This document shows positions 1 to 7,498 of a DNA stretch of 29,701 nucleotides, piece after piece; within the stretch, counting starts at the first letter, position 1, and each line of letters starts with the position of its first letter. The translations under genes and the position numbers were made by a program. Below the pieces are notes generated by a model. The model had not been told where the DNA came from and did not search any database. It was given only the letters and a program-made list of their open reading frames with translations. Origin of the DNA: a virus; the IMG/VR virus record IMGVR_UViG_3300027906_000095, positions 1 through 29,701 of that record; one strand, written 5' to 3'.

Positions 1-1234
1 CTTGAGCGAAAGGATTTTTTGTCCAATCAATATCCATTTTTTCTTCCCCTTGATTAACCTCATCCGTCATGTAACCTTTAAATTTACCTTTCTGGATGGT
101 GTTCTTTTTGATTATATTTGATAACTTATCGCGTTTCTCTGAACTCTTTGCTTTTGCTCTTTCTTTAGCAGCAGCTGCGTCTTTATTTGAAATTCTGAAT
201 CCACCAGTATCATGTGACTCTTTGTCTTTTGACATGGCGCCTTCTTTCTGCAATTCTTTTGTTGTACTTGAGTATGTGTTTAACTCATATGGGTGTGAAC
301 CACCTTTGTTATAGACTTGCATGTGAACCATATGTTTCTTACCACTTTTGTCTTTAGCAGGAAGATTCACGCGAGTAGTTTTATCTTTGCCTGGCTTTTT
401 GGAATCCAGACCTATGTGTTGTGCCCTGTCATCAGCGGAAGATTCTAATCCACCTTTTTTGTGATGGGATAGTGCGTGATTAACTGCATCGGTGTAAGAC
501 TTGTGACCAGTTTTATATGCTTCAGATACTATTTCTAATTCTTCGCTTTCTTGCACACCTTTAGGTCTTGATTTATTCTTTGCCTTCATGCGGTCTTTTA
601 TCGCTTTGGTTTCATCTTCAGACTTTTCTTTAGGTCTAGTAAATTCTGACCTTTCAGCTTTTGTAAAAGGTCTAGGCCAATCTTTATCTTCTTCAACGAA
701 TTGATTACTATCCCCATATCCTTCGCTGACTCCAGAATGATGCTTGTCTGTTATTCTTTCACCTTCTCCATGCTTATTATATGAATAAGATCCCATTCCA
801 CCATATTTTCTATGAGTAAATCCAGCTTTCTTCATATGGTAAGCATCATACTTGTGTTGGACAGATACATCTTTCTTATAATTTGCACCATCTTTCTTAG
901 CATGAGCTATAGCATTTTGTGTTGCATTGTAGTCTTCTGTTTGATATTTTTTCTTTTGTACAGAAGTTCTTGCTCTATTGAATACAGTATCATCACCTAA
1001 TACGATGAACATCATACCATTTAGCAGTGTATTAACCGCGTTTCTTTCATTCGGTGCAGGCACTTTACCTTGGTTGAATTTCTCTAAACCGCGTTTCAAA
1101 ATTTGTAATTGAGAAGCAGGCATCAATCCCTGTCTCACGAGCATATCAAGTCTTCTTGACATATCCGCTTCTAATAGGGTACTCTCTCCGCCTTCGAGAA
1201 CCTCCCTAATTATTCTGTCTAATCTGCTGGACAT
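1..1234 (-). CDS. Large lysine-rich hypothetical phage protein, 3' part cut by window edge
   Basis: An open frame begins at the ATG at 1234, preceded by GGAG about 8 nt upstream, and stays open for 411 codons to the left window edge, so the C-terminus is missing. The N-terminus (MSSRLDRIIREVLEGG) is predicted helical. A more hydrophobic stretch near residues 70-80 (NGMMFIVLGDD) is followed by a long hydrophilic part rich in Lys, Ser, Glu and His with few hydrophobic residues. I see no catalytic motif and no signal peptide. A T4-type late box lies 35 nt upstream, which suggests a late, possibly virion-associated or packaging-side role; that is inference. Marine T4-like phages carry several such low-complexity late proteins. 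The frame is certain, the function unknown. Confidence 0.8.
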   Translation of the reverse strand, partial: MSSRLDRIIREVLEGGESTLLEADMSRRLDMLVRQGLMPASQLQILKRGLEKFNQGKVPAPNERNAVNTLLNGMMFIVLGDDTVFNRARTSVQKKKYQTEDYNATQNAIAHAKKDGANYKKDVSVQHKYDAYHMKKAGFTHRKYGGMGSYSYNKHGEGERITDKHHSGVSEGYGDSNQFVEEDKDWPRPFTKAERSEFTRPKEKSEDETKAIKDRMKAKNKSRPKGVQESEELEIVSEAYKTGHKSYTDAVNHALSHHKKGGLESSADDRAQHIGLDSKKPGKDKTTRVNLPAKDKSGKKHMVHMQVYNKGGSHPYELNTYSSTTKELQKEGAMSKDKESHDTGGFRISNKDAAAAKERAKAKSSEKRDKLSNIIKKNTIQKGKFKGYMTDEVNQGEEKMDIDWTKNPFAQ

Positions 1235-1268
1235 TTGGTATCTCCAATATAAATTTGTTTATTGGTAT

Positions 1269-1276
1269 TATTTATA
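1269..1276 (-). promoter_or_regulatory. T4-type late promoter box TATAAATA for the 1234 gene
   Basis: The minus strand reads TATAAATA, a perfect match to the T4 late-promoter element. With the T4 geometry (box at -13 to -6) the start site would be near 1263, giving a leader of about 29 nt with a GGAG ribosome site. It lies just beyond the stop of the 1288-1506 gene. Confidence 0.75.
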
Positions 1277-1287
1277 AAGTTCAAGTA

Positions 1288-1506
1288 CTAGGGATTTGAT
1301 TCTTGGGCAGGAACTTTAACTATTTTAACTCCTCGCCTCACAAGTTCATTCCGAAATTTCTGTTTGCTCTTTGGTTTTGTACTGGAATTGTTTAGCATTT
1401 CAAACAATTTCTCTACAGATAATGATTTCACATAGAAGTGTTCTATGGTAGTTTTCTTTGTATTCCTATCAAATCTGAGAATACTGGGTTTATATTTTGT
1501 TGGCAT
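1288..1506 (-). CDS. Small basic hypothetical phage protein (72 aa)
   Basis: The start ATG at 1506 has an AAGGAAA ribosome site a few bases upstream. The 72-residue product is basic, starts MPTKYKPSILRFDRNTKK, contains an alternating hydrophobic segment (HFYVKSLSVEKLFEML) that looks like a strand plus amphipathic helix, and ends in a Lys/Arg-rich part. No cysteines, signal or membrane segment are seen. It sits 10 nt downstream of the 69-aa gene and is followed by the late promoter of the next gene, so it is probably the last gene of the kinase operon. It resembles short conserved hypotheticals of marine T4-like phages by length and character; no function is assignable. Confidence 0.7.
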   Translation of the reverse strand: MPTKYKPSILRFDRNTKKTTIEHFYVKSLSVEKLFEMLNNSSTKPKSKQKFRNELVRRGVKIVKVPAQESNP

Positions 1507-1516
1507 ATTTTCCTTG

Positions 1517-1726
1517 TCATACTAAATAATCTATACTGTGCGAGGTAGTTACTGTTTGTTTGTTACCAGCAGCATCATAGATTGTTGTGTTGTAAATATC
1601 TTGTTTCACTTTAAGTTGTCCGTCATCACCAGAGTAAACTTTAGTAACAACTTGTCTATCAGTCCAAGAGTGAACGGAACTAGATGTAGGAGCAATTGGT
1701 GTTATGTGTATATTTGTTCCTTCCAT
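1517..1726 (-). CDS. Small hypothetical phage protein (69 aa)
   Basis: The start ATG at 1726 overlaps the stop of the upstream gene (TAATG), typical translational coupling in this window. The protein begins MEGTNIHITPIAPTSSSVH, is rich in Thr, Ser and Val, and alternates polar and hydrophobic residues, suggesting mostly beta structure. There are no cysteines or membrane segment. Its location among late genes and its beta-rich look would fit a small structural or decoration protein, but this is only inference. An opposite-strand frame covers part of the region but has no ribosome site and is treated as a shadow. Confidence 0.65.
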   Translation of the reverse strand: MEGTNIHITPIAPTSSSVHSWTDRQVVTKVYSGDDGQLKVKQDIYNTTIYDAAGNKQTVTTSHSIDYLV

Positions 1727-1959
1727 TAATAAATCTTCTTAATCTGGTAGTCAAAAGGTTCCGTTGTTTTTATTTCAATCTGATTGTTATCTATATCTAT
1801 ACCCCTAAAATGGGTCTGCTTTTTAGTTTGTATTTTTTTCATAAGAAATACCTTTTTACTTCGCGTTTTCTCATCAACAAATGGATTCGGTTTCTCTTTA
1901 TTAAACCAAATAGTAACTTCGTATTCCTCAAACCAGAGTCTTTTCAACCACTCTATCAT
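1726..1959 (-). CDS. Small hypothetical phage protein (77 aa)
   Basis: The gene overlaps the end of the large kinase-like gene by 4 nt (ATGA) and ends in TAATG with the next gene, so it is embedded in a tightly coupled operon. The product starts MIEWLKRLWFEEYEVTIWF and is rich in Lys and aromatic residues near the N-terminus. The pattern suggests a short helix followed by a beta-sheet-rich fold. No recognised motif is present. Coupling to the kinase gene suggests co-expression late in infection. Confidence 0.7.
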   Translation of the reverse strand: MIEWLKRLWFEEYEVTIWFNKEKPNPFVDEKTRSKKVFLMKKIQTKKQTHFRGIDIDNNQIEIKTTEPFDYQIKKIY

Positions 1960-3851
1960 TTCGTCTTCTTTGCCGCCTTAGGTTTCTTTGCTAATTTTGG
2001 TTTAGCAAATGTTTTCTTAGTTGCTTTATACTTCTTACCCTTTTGTTTCGATGCTTGGAATTTTGCCTTCGTAGGATTATACTTCTTCGCTTTCTGGGAT
2101 TTCTGTCTTGAACCAGATTTCAACCTTTTCATCTCGTTCTTACGAACAATAGGTATCATCCTTTGAGCAATCCTAGATACTAATCCAGAAAATCTCATGA
2201 CCATACCTTCGATACGAGCTTTTTCAGCGGGTGGTAAAGAACCTATGTCTCTTCCTCTCGCAATCCTCTGTTTCAACATGTTTCTCGCACCACGAGTAGC
2301 ACGCCTCTTCAACCTAGTCGGGTCAGCTGCCCTCCTCGCGGCTCTCATACGAGCAACTTTTAATTTTTGTCTATTTCTTCTAGCAGCAAATCGTCTTTTC
2401 ATTCTACCTTGAATAGATAGAACTTCGGTTATTTGTATTTCATCGTGCCAGTCGGTATCTTGGTCAAATGCCTCAAAGTCTTCTAACTCATCTTCATCAT
2501 ACATTCCCAAACTAACCATACCGTCAAAAGTTAACTCATCCGCTTCTTTTTCAATCTCTTCTATTTCTGGTTCTGTGAATATTGCAGTCCAATCGTTATC
2601 TATAGTATCTAGAGTAATGATTCCTTCAAAGTCATCTTGAGTCCCATCCACATCTTTGTGTATTTGGTCATGGGTTGCAGATGATATTGATTTTAATTCT
2701 TCCGCATCTCCCTCTTCGCATACTGCCTTGTAGTGTTTAAGGTTTCCGTTAGACTTGTTCTTTTTGGTAGTTTTACCAGGCTCGCCAGGCGTCAACGCTT
2801 TCATATAATCAGTACCATCTGGTCTACCCCATTCGTACCTACTAATTTTAATATCTTCAGTTATGCGTTCTGATACAGATGCGAGTTTAGCGGCAATCGC
2901 CATCTCTCTGCGTTTCTTTTTAGATTTACCTTTGAACTGTGGCGCGTCACTCTTATAAAAGTCTTTGATAACATCACCCATGTCCATTTTGTCTATATCT
3001 TCTGTGGGGCCATATCCTTTCGGTGTCACATCTTTTACTGTGAACTTGACTTTTGGTTGTTTCTTATCCGCTTTCCAATCCCCAGACTTCCAAGAACCTT
3101 TCTTGACATTTCCGTCCTTGTCAAAATGTCTCTTGAGATGTGGTGGTAATTCTGCTTCTTTAATATTGCGTCTTTGTTTCTGGTCTTTCACCCACGCCTT
3201 CGCAAGTCTATGTTGTGGTGGTTTTCTTGACCACGCGCCTATCTTTCTGTATACCGCCAAAGCACCTTTATTATAATCAGCACCTTCTGAATTATCAACA
3301 ATGTACATATTGCCACGGAATAGGTTTTGGAATCTACCTATATTCTTTTGTACTGATTTCCACATTGGAGTAATTGCAGATGCTCCCAATGTTCTGGTTC
3401 TTGCTTTGTCTCTACTGACAGCAGTATCTAGGTCTGTGTTAACCATTATCATGGCAGTCTCATAACCCAGTTTTTCTAATTCTGTTTTTTGTTTTGATAT
3501 CTTGTCATACTCTCTACCAGTACCATCAATAACTAATCCAAGTCTTCCCCCTAGATAGGAATCTTGTCTTTTTAAAGTAAGAAATTTAGCGCGGTCTCTG
3601 AGAGATTGACCTTTTGTTGAAAATATATCCGCTGCTTTCTGAGATAAACCAGCGTTTTTTAGTGCGAGTTCAAATTGTTGGTCAGAATTGACTATCTTGA
3701 ACCCTAGTGCATTTAGACCTGTTTGTCCAACCATGAAAGACTTACCAGACCCAGGCCCGCCGGCAAGGAAAACTGCTTTGAAGATAGCAGGGTCATTAAC
3801 ACCCTCTTCAAGCTCTGGGATATCTACAAAGTCTGCAAAGGTCTTTTCCAT
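1956..3851 (-). CDS. Zeta-toxin-like P-loop kinase with large basic C-terminal domain (631 aa)
   Basis: The N-terminal part carries a Walker A motif GGPGSGKS (residues 31-38) after a hydrophobic strand, then a conserved IVNSD and a Walker-B-like LVIDGT, the layout of Zeta-toxin or polynucleotide-kinase-like small-molecule kinases (residues about 20-220). The middle contains PPHLKRHFDKDGN and acidic stretches (about 400-470). The C-terminal 150 residues are extremely Arg/Lys-rich (RRFAARRNRQKLKVARMRAA and more) and end in a poly-Lys tail, suggesting nucleic-acid or capsid binding. I recall similar basic domains in other marine T4-like phage proteins. The substrate is unknown: a nucleotide, nucleic-acid end or UDP-sugar are all possible. 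A late promoter ends 8 nt before the ATG, and no ribosome site is visible. Confidence 0.8.
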   Translation of the reverse strand: MEKTFADFVDIPELEEGVNDPAIFKAVFLAGGPGSGKSFMVGQTGLNALGFKIVNSDQQFELALKNAGLSQKAADIFSTKGQSLRDRAKFLTLKRQDSYLGGRLGLVIDGTGREYDKISKQKTELEKLGYETAMIMVNTDLDTAVSRDKARTRTLGASAITPMWKSVQKNIGRFQNLFRGNMYIVDNSEGADYNKGALAVYRKIGAWSRKPPQHRLAKAWVKDQKQRRNIKEAELPPHLKRHFDKDGNVKKGSWKSGDWKADKKQPKVKFTVKDVTPKGYGPTEDIDKMDMGDVIKDFYKSDAPQFKGKSKKKRREMAIAAKLASVSERITEDIKISRYEWGRPDGTDYMKALTPGEPGKTTKKNKSNGNLKHYKAVCEEGDAEELKSISSATHDQIHKDVDGTQDDFEGIITLDTIDNDWTAIFTEPEIEEIEKEADELTFDGMVSLGMYDEDELEDFEAFDQDTDWHDEIQITEVLSIQGRMKRRFAARRNRQKLKVARMRAARRAADPTRLKRRATRGARNMLKQRIARGRDIGSLPPAEKARIEGMVMRFSGLVSRIAQRMIPIVRKNEMKRLKSGSRQKSQKAKKYNPTKAKFQASKQKGKKYKATKKTFAKPKLAKKPKAAKKTK

Positions 3852-3859
3852 AGTAACAC

Positions 3860-3867
3860 TATTTATA
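3860..3867 (-). promoter_or_regulatory. T4-type late box TATAAATA for the kinase-like gene, very short leader
   Basis: A perfect TATAAATA on the minus strand overlaps the stop codon of the 80-aa gene. By T4 geometry the start site is about 3854, giving a leader of only 3 nt before the ATG at 3851. No Shine-Dalgarno sequence lies between the box and the start, so translation from this transcript would be nearly leaderless. Confidence 0.65.
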
Positions 3868-4105
3868 ATATTTTAATTAGTGTCGTAAGGTGTGTTACTA
3901 TCATTTCAGCAAATACTTTAAGTTTTTCTTCCTTAATATCTGCCTTTATTGCCTCTACATCTGTGAAATCTTGGACTAGTTCTTTATACTCATCTGGGGA
4001 CAAATGTCCTTCGTCCAATAAATTATTTAACTCTTTTAACTTATCTTCATATTGTTCTAAGAGTTTCCCCTGTGTTAGTTCAAGCGATTCTTTTGACATC
4101 GGCAT
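3863..4105 (-). CDS. Small acidic helical hypothetical protein (80 aa)
   Basis: The start ATG at 4105 overlaps the stop of the upstream lipoprotein gene (TAATG); the third codon is a second possible ATG. The sequence MPMSKESLELTQGKLLEQY continues as charged heptad-like helices (LKELNNLLDEGHLSPDEYKE) and ends with a hydrophobic helix (VTHLTTLIKIL). It has no cysteines. Helical content suggests a small coiled-coil or oligomerising protein. It follows lysozyme and lipoprotein genes and precedes the kinase; its function is unknown. Confidence 0.7.
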   Translation of the reverse strand: MPMSKESLELTQGKLLEQYEDKLKELNNLLDEGHLSPDEYKELVQDFTDVEAIKADIKEEKLKVFAEMIVTHLTTLIKIL

Positions 4106-4485
4106 TATTTTCTCCTACTTCCACTCACTTCAAGAGCGCGGTTTGTTACATCGTTTATATTTCGCCATTTCAATTTGCAGTAAGCATCAGATGGCGATTC
4201 CCTTTCATGCAATTCCTCAACCAAGTCATTAATTTGGTAATAGATTTCAGCATTGTTTCCATTTAATGTGTGTTCCGCGTATTTAGACAGAAATGCAGAC
4301 ATCTCATATGCCTCGTGAATGTCTTCCTTTGAACATTCAGTAGATTCTGATACCAAATTCAAACGAACTAATTCACTAAATTCTGTACTATCAAATTTAT
4401 CTGGTAATCCACTTTGCATTGCACTACATCCTACAATACCCAATAATACCACAGTTGGTAACCACATATACATAAAATTCTTCAT
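4105..4485 (-). CDS. Predicted outer-membrane or periplasmic lipoprotein (126 aa)
   Basis: The N-terminus has Lys, then a hydrophobic core and a lipobox GIVGC with the acylated Cys at residue 20, the signature of a signal-peptidase-II lipoprotein. The mature part is acidic and helical (about residues 30-110) and contains two further cysteines. The ribosome site is GAGGAAATCTA-ATG, and the start abuts the lysozyme stop. Being next to the lysozyme it could be an envelope factor acting in lysis or superinfection exclusion, but no homologous family is recognised. It is one of four lipoprotein genes in this window. Confidence 0.75.
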   Translation of the reverse strand: MKNFMYMWLPTVVLLGIVGCSAMQSGLPDKFDSTEFSELVRLNLVSESTECSKEDIHEAYEMSAFLSKYAEHTLNGNNAEIYYQINDLVEELHERESPSDAYCKLKWRNINDVTNRALEVSGSRRK

Positions 4486-5093
4486 TAGATTTCCTCTAAT
4501 TTACTCATTAATCTTTCCGCTCTATTGTTTACTTGTTCGTACCATTTAGAGTCGCGTCCTTCGATAGCAGCTTGTTTCCAATCCTGTTTCTCTAATGCCC
4601 TATGCATATTCTTGAACTTACTAAGTCTAGGTAGACCCATATTAAATGTCATATTAATAAGGATATTTTGGACTTCTTCGGGCCACTCACAAAATCCAGA
4701 CCAGCCGTATATATTAACTGCATCTCTACAGGCGATTCCGATATCTTCTTTGAAGAGTTCGATGACTCTTTCTTCTGAGACTTCATCTCCGACTTCAAGT
4801 TCCGCTTCGGCATCTTCTGGTTTAATGAGATGGCCGATACCACAGGTGGGATACCCAATGTGGTCAAGATAGACTTCATATTTTACTCCTTCATCTACTT
4901 TCAGTTGTTCAAGAAGTTCCTCGCGTTCTGCAACTTCTTCATAATATTCATCTGGTAAATCAGATGGGTCTTGAATGCCTGGCCCATTTGCTTTTAATCC
5001 ATATAATCCCCACATACCGTCTGGATGTGGTGCATGTTCCTCATAGAATGGTAACCCTGTTGTGGGAAGTAAACCCTTTAGATATTTTGACAT
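4485..5093 (-). CDS. T4-type lysozyme / endolysin (GH24 muramidase)
   Basis: A muramidase of the T4 gpE family that would cut the glycan strand of peptidoglycan. After an N-terminal extension of about 60 residues comes the catalytic region VDEGVKYEVYLDHIGYPTCG followed by IGH: by alignment to T4 lysozyme (Glu11, Asp20, Thr26) the active residues are Glu68, Asp77 and Thr83. The C-terminal lobe has NMTFNMG and the terminal NRAERL segment, matching the T4 N-R-A-K-R region. At 202 aa it is longer than T4 lysozyme (164 aa) because of the Gly/Pro-rich N-terminus, which may mean a virion-associated or baseplate lysozyme rather than a free endolysin. No signal peptide is seen, so a free form would need a holin. 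The ribosome site AGAGGA lies inside the end of the preceding gene. Confidence 0.9.
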   Translation of the reverse strand: MSKYLKGLLPTTGLPFYEEHAPHPDGMWGLYGLKANGPGIQDPSDLPDEYYEEVAEREELLEQLKVDEGVKYEVYLDHIGYPTCGIGHLIKPEDAEAELEVGDEVSEERVIELFKEDIGIACRDAVNIYGWSGFCEWPEEVQNILINMTFNMGLPRLSKFKNMHRALEKQDWKQAAIEGRDSKWYEQVNNRAERLMSKLEEI

Positions 5094-5096
5094 TTA

Positions 5097-5684
5097 TTAT
5101 CCTCTTAAAAATTGTGAAAAGGTATGATGTTTATCCTCTTTTAACTCCATTCCCTTTTTCACATCTTTAAATAAAGCTTGAGACCCACTATAACCAGTAG
5201 GTAACCCTCTTTTGAATGAGTTAAAATCGTTATTCTTTGCAAATAGTCTCATCTTACTAGCACTTATACCTGTTACGCCTTCCGCGTCTGGGTCTCTTTG
5301 TCCAGCAGAGATTACATCTATTTGGTCAAACTTAAAATCTTTTCCGTTGTATCTATCCAGTATTCTCTGGAATTCTTGAACCCTATCTGAACCAGCAACC
5401 ATAATAACCTTGTCATATTTACCTGTTAATAATCCCAGTTGTTTTATGAAGTTTGGATTGACTCTATCAGATGCCTTAAATTTAGTTCCCATAAACATCT
5501 TTTTAAGGTGAGCAACTTTTTTCTGTGGTGTTAGTGGATTCTTGTGTTTATCTTGACTGTGACTAACCACAATAAGATGGTCTGCCCTTTCTCTTTGAGC
5601 AAGTTGTTTTACTTTCTGGACAAGTTTTCCATGTCCCGCTGTGGGTGGATTCATCCTACCAAATGCATATACTAATGTTTTCAT
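5097..5684 (-). CDS. HxGH-superfamily nucleotidyltransferase (NMNAT / cytidylyltransferase-like)
   Basis: The first 20 residues contain GRMNPPTAGHGKLV, the nucleotide-binding T/HxGH motif (Thr15-His18) of the adenylyl/cytidylyltransferase superfamily. A second superfamily motif, ISASKMR (residues 140-146), matches the ISSTxxR signature. SQDKHKNPLTPQKKV (44-58) is typical of phage NMNAT-like proteins. At 195 aa it has a full single-domain length. The reaction would be transfer of AMP or CMP from the nucleotide triphosphate, perhaps making NAD or a CDP-activated compound; the substrate cannot be read from sequence. Its start overlaps the upstream ligase-like gene by 4 nt, so the two are coupled and may act in one pathway. 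Confidence 0.85.
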   Translation of the reverse strand: MKTLVYAFGRMNPPTAGHGKLVQKVKQLAQRERADHLIVVSHSQDKHKNPLTPQKKVAHLKKMFMGTKFKASDRVNPNFIKQLGLLTGKYDKVIMVAGSDRVQEFQRILDRYNGKDFKFDQIDVISAGQRDPDAEGVTGISASKMRLFAKNNDFNSFKRGLPTGYSGSQALFKDVKKGMELKEDKHHTFSQFLRG

Positions 5685-6934
5685 CTATCCCACGCCTTAA
5701 TTGCTGTAAAGTTATTATAACTGAATTCCATTCTATCTACTAGTTTAACCGCGTTACCAGAAACCCTGTCAATGGCAACATATCCTTCTGGATTGGTAAC
5801 CTTGAATCCCTGTTTAGTTCTAACAAAAGTATCCATTAACTGTTTTACTCTATTTAATTTACTAACTATTACCATTTTCGCCTCTACCATAGAGTTCTGG
5901 AAATTGATAACATTAGTAAGAAGAGCAGTATACTGATTTAGTTCTCTTAGGGTTTCAGTTTTTCTTTTTTCTAATAAACTCTTGGATTTCTCCGTCTTTA
6001 ACTTATTTATCTCTAAATCAAATTTGTCTTCTACCCATTTCGCGTATCCAGAAACATGTCCAGACACATTTGATATCTTCGCACCAACTTTTACTTTTGA
6101 ATTATTATAGGTTTTGATATTGGCGCCAATCATTTTGCCAGTAAACCCATTTTGAAATTTTAAGAATCTGCCTAATTGTGCTGAATTTATTTGTTTAAAT
6201 ATTCTACCACATTGAGATAATTTTGTAGTCACAGCGGCGGTTTCTGTTTTTGTGAATGTAGAAGTTCCACTAGTATCTCTGTAACTAGCATCATCCATCC
6301 AGACATTTTTTGATTTTCTAAGACCACTAATGTTTACACCGAAAGATGCTTTCATACTCTCCAATGTATTACCAGAATATGTAGTATGCCACACCACACC
6401 AATTTTAGACGCTTTGATTTTCTGTTCCAGTTCTGACATCTTGGGAACAGCATAGACTATAGTGTTTGGTTGGAATGTGGTATATCTCTCACCATCAATG
6501 GTCTCGGATTCAAGTGAACCAGAAGTGAACATCAAATCACCCTGTAATACACCCTTGATTCCGAGTTTGCTAAATTCTTGTAACGCGATTGTGAAGGCGG
6601 GTTTTAGTGCTTGTGGTAATTTACTATCTTTGTTTATCTCTTGCGTGGACTTATATAATAGTGGTGTTTTATTGAATACACCTTTCTTAGCAACAAAGAA
6701 TTTACCATCGCTGGGGTCTATACCAGCAAATATAGCAGGAGCGCCATCCCACTTGACTGTCATGTTTACGGATGAACGAGAACTTCCCGACAGCATATCT
6801 CTCAATGACTGTAGGAAATTAATTGCACCACGAGCACCACCTATCCCGAAATTTAGTATTTCGTCTTCTAGATGTTCAAGATGTAGGTTCTTGCCCTGTG
6901 CATCTTCGTTTAGATATGATAAAAACCCTACCAT
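5681..6934 (-). CDS. DUF6267-like protein with KxDG ligase/nucleotidyltransferase motifs (417 aa)
   Basis: The N-terminal segment LHLEHLEDEILNFG and the following SSVNMTVKWDGAPAIFAG are familiar from a conserved T4-like marine phage family (DUF6267, from memory). Residues 61-64 are Lys-Trp-Asp-Gly, the KxDG motif in which ligases and capping enzymes attach AMP or GMP. Further downstream are QGDLMF (131-136, resembling motif III), PEGYVAID (382-389, resembling motif IV) and VKLVDR (396-401, resembling motif V with Lys397). Motif order and spacing agree with covalent nucleotidyltransferases, though the central 200 residues are unusual. Predicted role: nucleic-acid end sealing or nucleotidyl transfer; this is inference. 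A late promoter precedes it, with ribosome site AGGAAT. Confidence 0.8.
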   Translation of the reverse strand: MVGFLSYLNEDAQGKNLHLEHLEDEILNFGIGGARGAINFLQSLRDMLSGSSRSSVNMTVKWDGAPAIFAGIDPSDGKFFVAKKGVFNKTPLLYKSTQEINKDSKLPQALKPAFTIALQEFSKLGIKGVLQGDLMFTSGSLESETIDGERYTTFQPNTIVYAVPKMSELEQKIKASKIGVVWHTTYSGNTLESMKASFGVNISGLRKSKNVWMDDASYRDTSGTSTFTKTETAAVTTKLSQCGRIFKQINSAQLGRFLKFQNGFTGKMIGANIKTYNNSKVKVGAKISNVSGHVSGYAKWVEDKFDLEINKLKTEKSKSLLEKRKTETLRELNQYTALLTNVINFQNSMVEAKMVIVSKLNRVKQLMDTFVRTKQGFKVTNPEGYVAIDRVSGNAVKLVDRMEFSYNNFTAIKAWDR

Positions 6935-6965
6935 TATTCCTTTCCATAAACATTATGTTTTGTAC

Positions 6966-6973
6966 TATTTATA
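6966..6973 (-). promoter_or_regulatory. T4-type late box TATAAATA for the ligase-like/lysozyme operon
   Basis: A perfect TATAAATA on the minus strand, 32 nt before the ATG at 6934. The predicted start is about 6960, with a leader of about 26 nt. It drives the coupled run ligase-like, nucleotidyltransferase, lysozyme, lipoprotein, 80-aa gene. Confidence 0.75.
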
Positions 6974-6982
6974 AAAATCCTT

Positions 6983-7456
6983 CTAGGCGTCTTCTGGCTG
7001 GGGTTTATTTTTCGCGCTATTTTTCTTAGAAATAGCGTTTCCTTTTTTGAGCGACTTCAATTCAGAACGAATTGCCTTGAGTTCTTCTTTAGCTTTTAAC
7101 TTCTCTTTTATCTCGTGGTCTAGGCCAATCTTCTTTTCTTCATAGTTTTTGAGAAGTATCTGTACATTAGCATTCGCTTTAATTAACTGGTCACGCAAGG
7201 CAACTCTCGCTGTTTCAGCAACTGCAAAGTTTCTTTCTAATAGTTTCATCTGTGCAAAAACTTTCCACTTCTCAATGTAGTCAAGTTCTAAAGCATGTGA
7301 TAGTGCCTTAACTGTTTCAGCATCGATGTCTTCATCGTATAAACTATCAAATTCATCCATTAAATTTGGATTGATCGTTTGTTTTTCTAAGTTTAATTCT
7401 TCGGGGGGTTGAACTACGAATTCCTCACCTTCAAGAATCTTTTTTATTTCTGTCAT
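6983..7456 (-). CDS. Coiled-coil hypothetical phage protein (157 aa)
   Basis: The ribosome site GAGG lies 6 nt before the ATG at 7456. The N-terminal third is acidic (MTEIKKILEGEEFVVQPPEE and DEFDSLYDEDIDAE). From about residue 55 to 135 the sequence is a continuous charged helix with heptad-like spacing, and the tail is Lys-rich (KKGNAISKKNSAKNKPQPED). No enzyme motif or signal peptide. It lies alone between the 7.48 kb terminator/promoter and the next late promoter. A scaffold, core or chaperone-like role would suit an acidic coiled-coil late protein, but I do not recognise the family. Confidence 0.75.
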   Translation of the reverse strand: MTEIKKILEGEEFVVQPPEELNLEKQTINPNLMDEFDSLYDEDIDAETVKALSHALELDYIEKWKVFAQMKLLERNFAVAETARVALRDQLIKANANVQILLKNYEEKKIGLDHEIKEKLKAKEELKAIRSELKSLKKGNAISKKNSAKNKPQPEDA

Positions 7457-7472
7457 AATTTACCTCATAATT

Positions 7473-7498
7473 AAAAAAGGGGACTTTGTGTCCCCTTT
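7473..7498 (-). terminator. Intrinsic terminator after the repeat lipoprotein gene
   Basis: On the minus strand a GGGGAC/GTCCCC stem (6 bp, extendable by three A-T pairs) with a 5-nt loop is followed immediately by six T residues, a textbook rho-independent terminator. The + strand has only three T after the stem, so it works best leftward. The late promoter of the next gene overlaps its upstream arm. Confidence 0.85.

Noticed and set aside
96-1000. Plus-strand open frames at the left edge
   Set aside because: They lie opposite a 411-codon open frame with a ribosome site and late promoter on the minus strand; they are hydrophobic shadows with no ribosome site.
1696-2166. 156-aa plus-strand frame rich in Phe and Leu
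   Set aside because: It mirrors the Lys-rich tail of the kinase-like gene on the other strand (Lys codons read as Phe), with no promoter or ribosome site.
3723-4232. 169-aa plus-strand frame
   Set aside because: It crosses three minus-strand gene boundaries and has no start signal.
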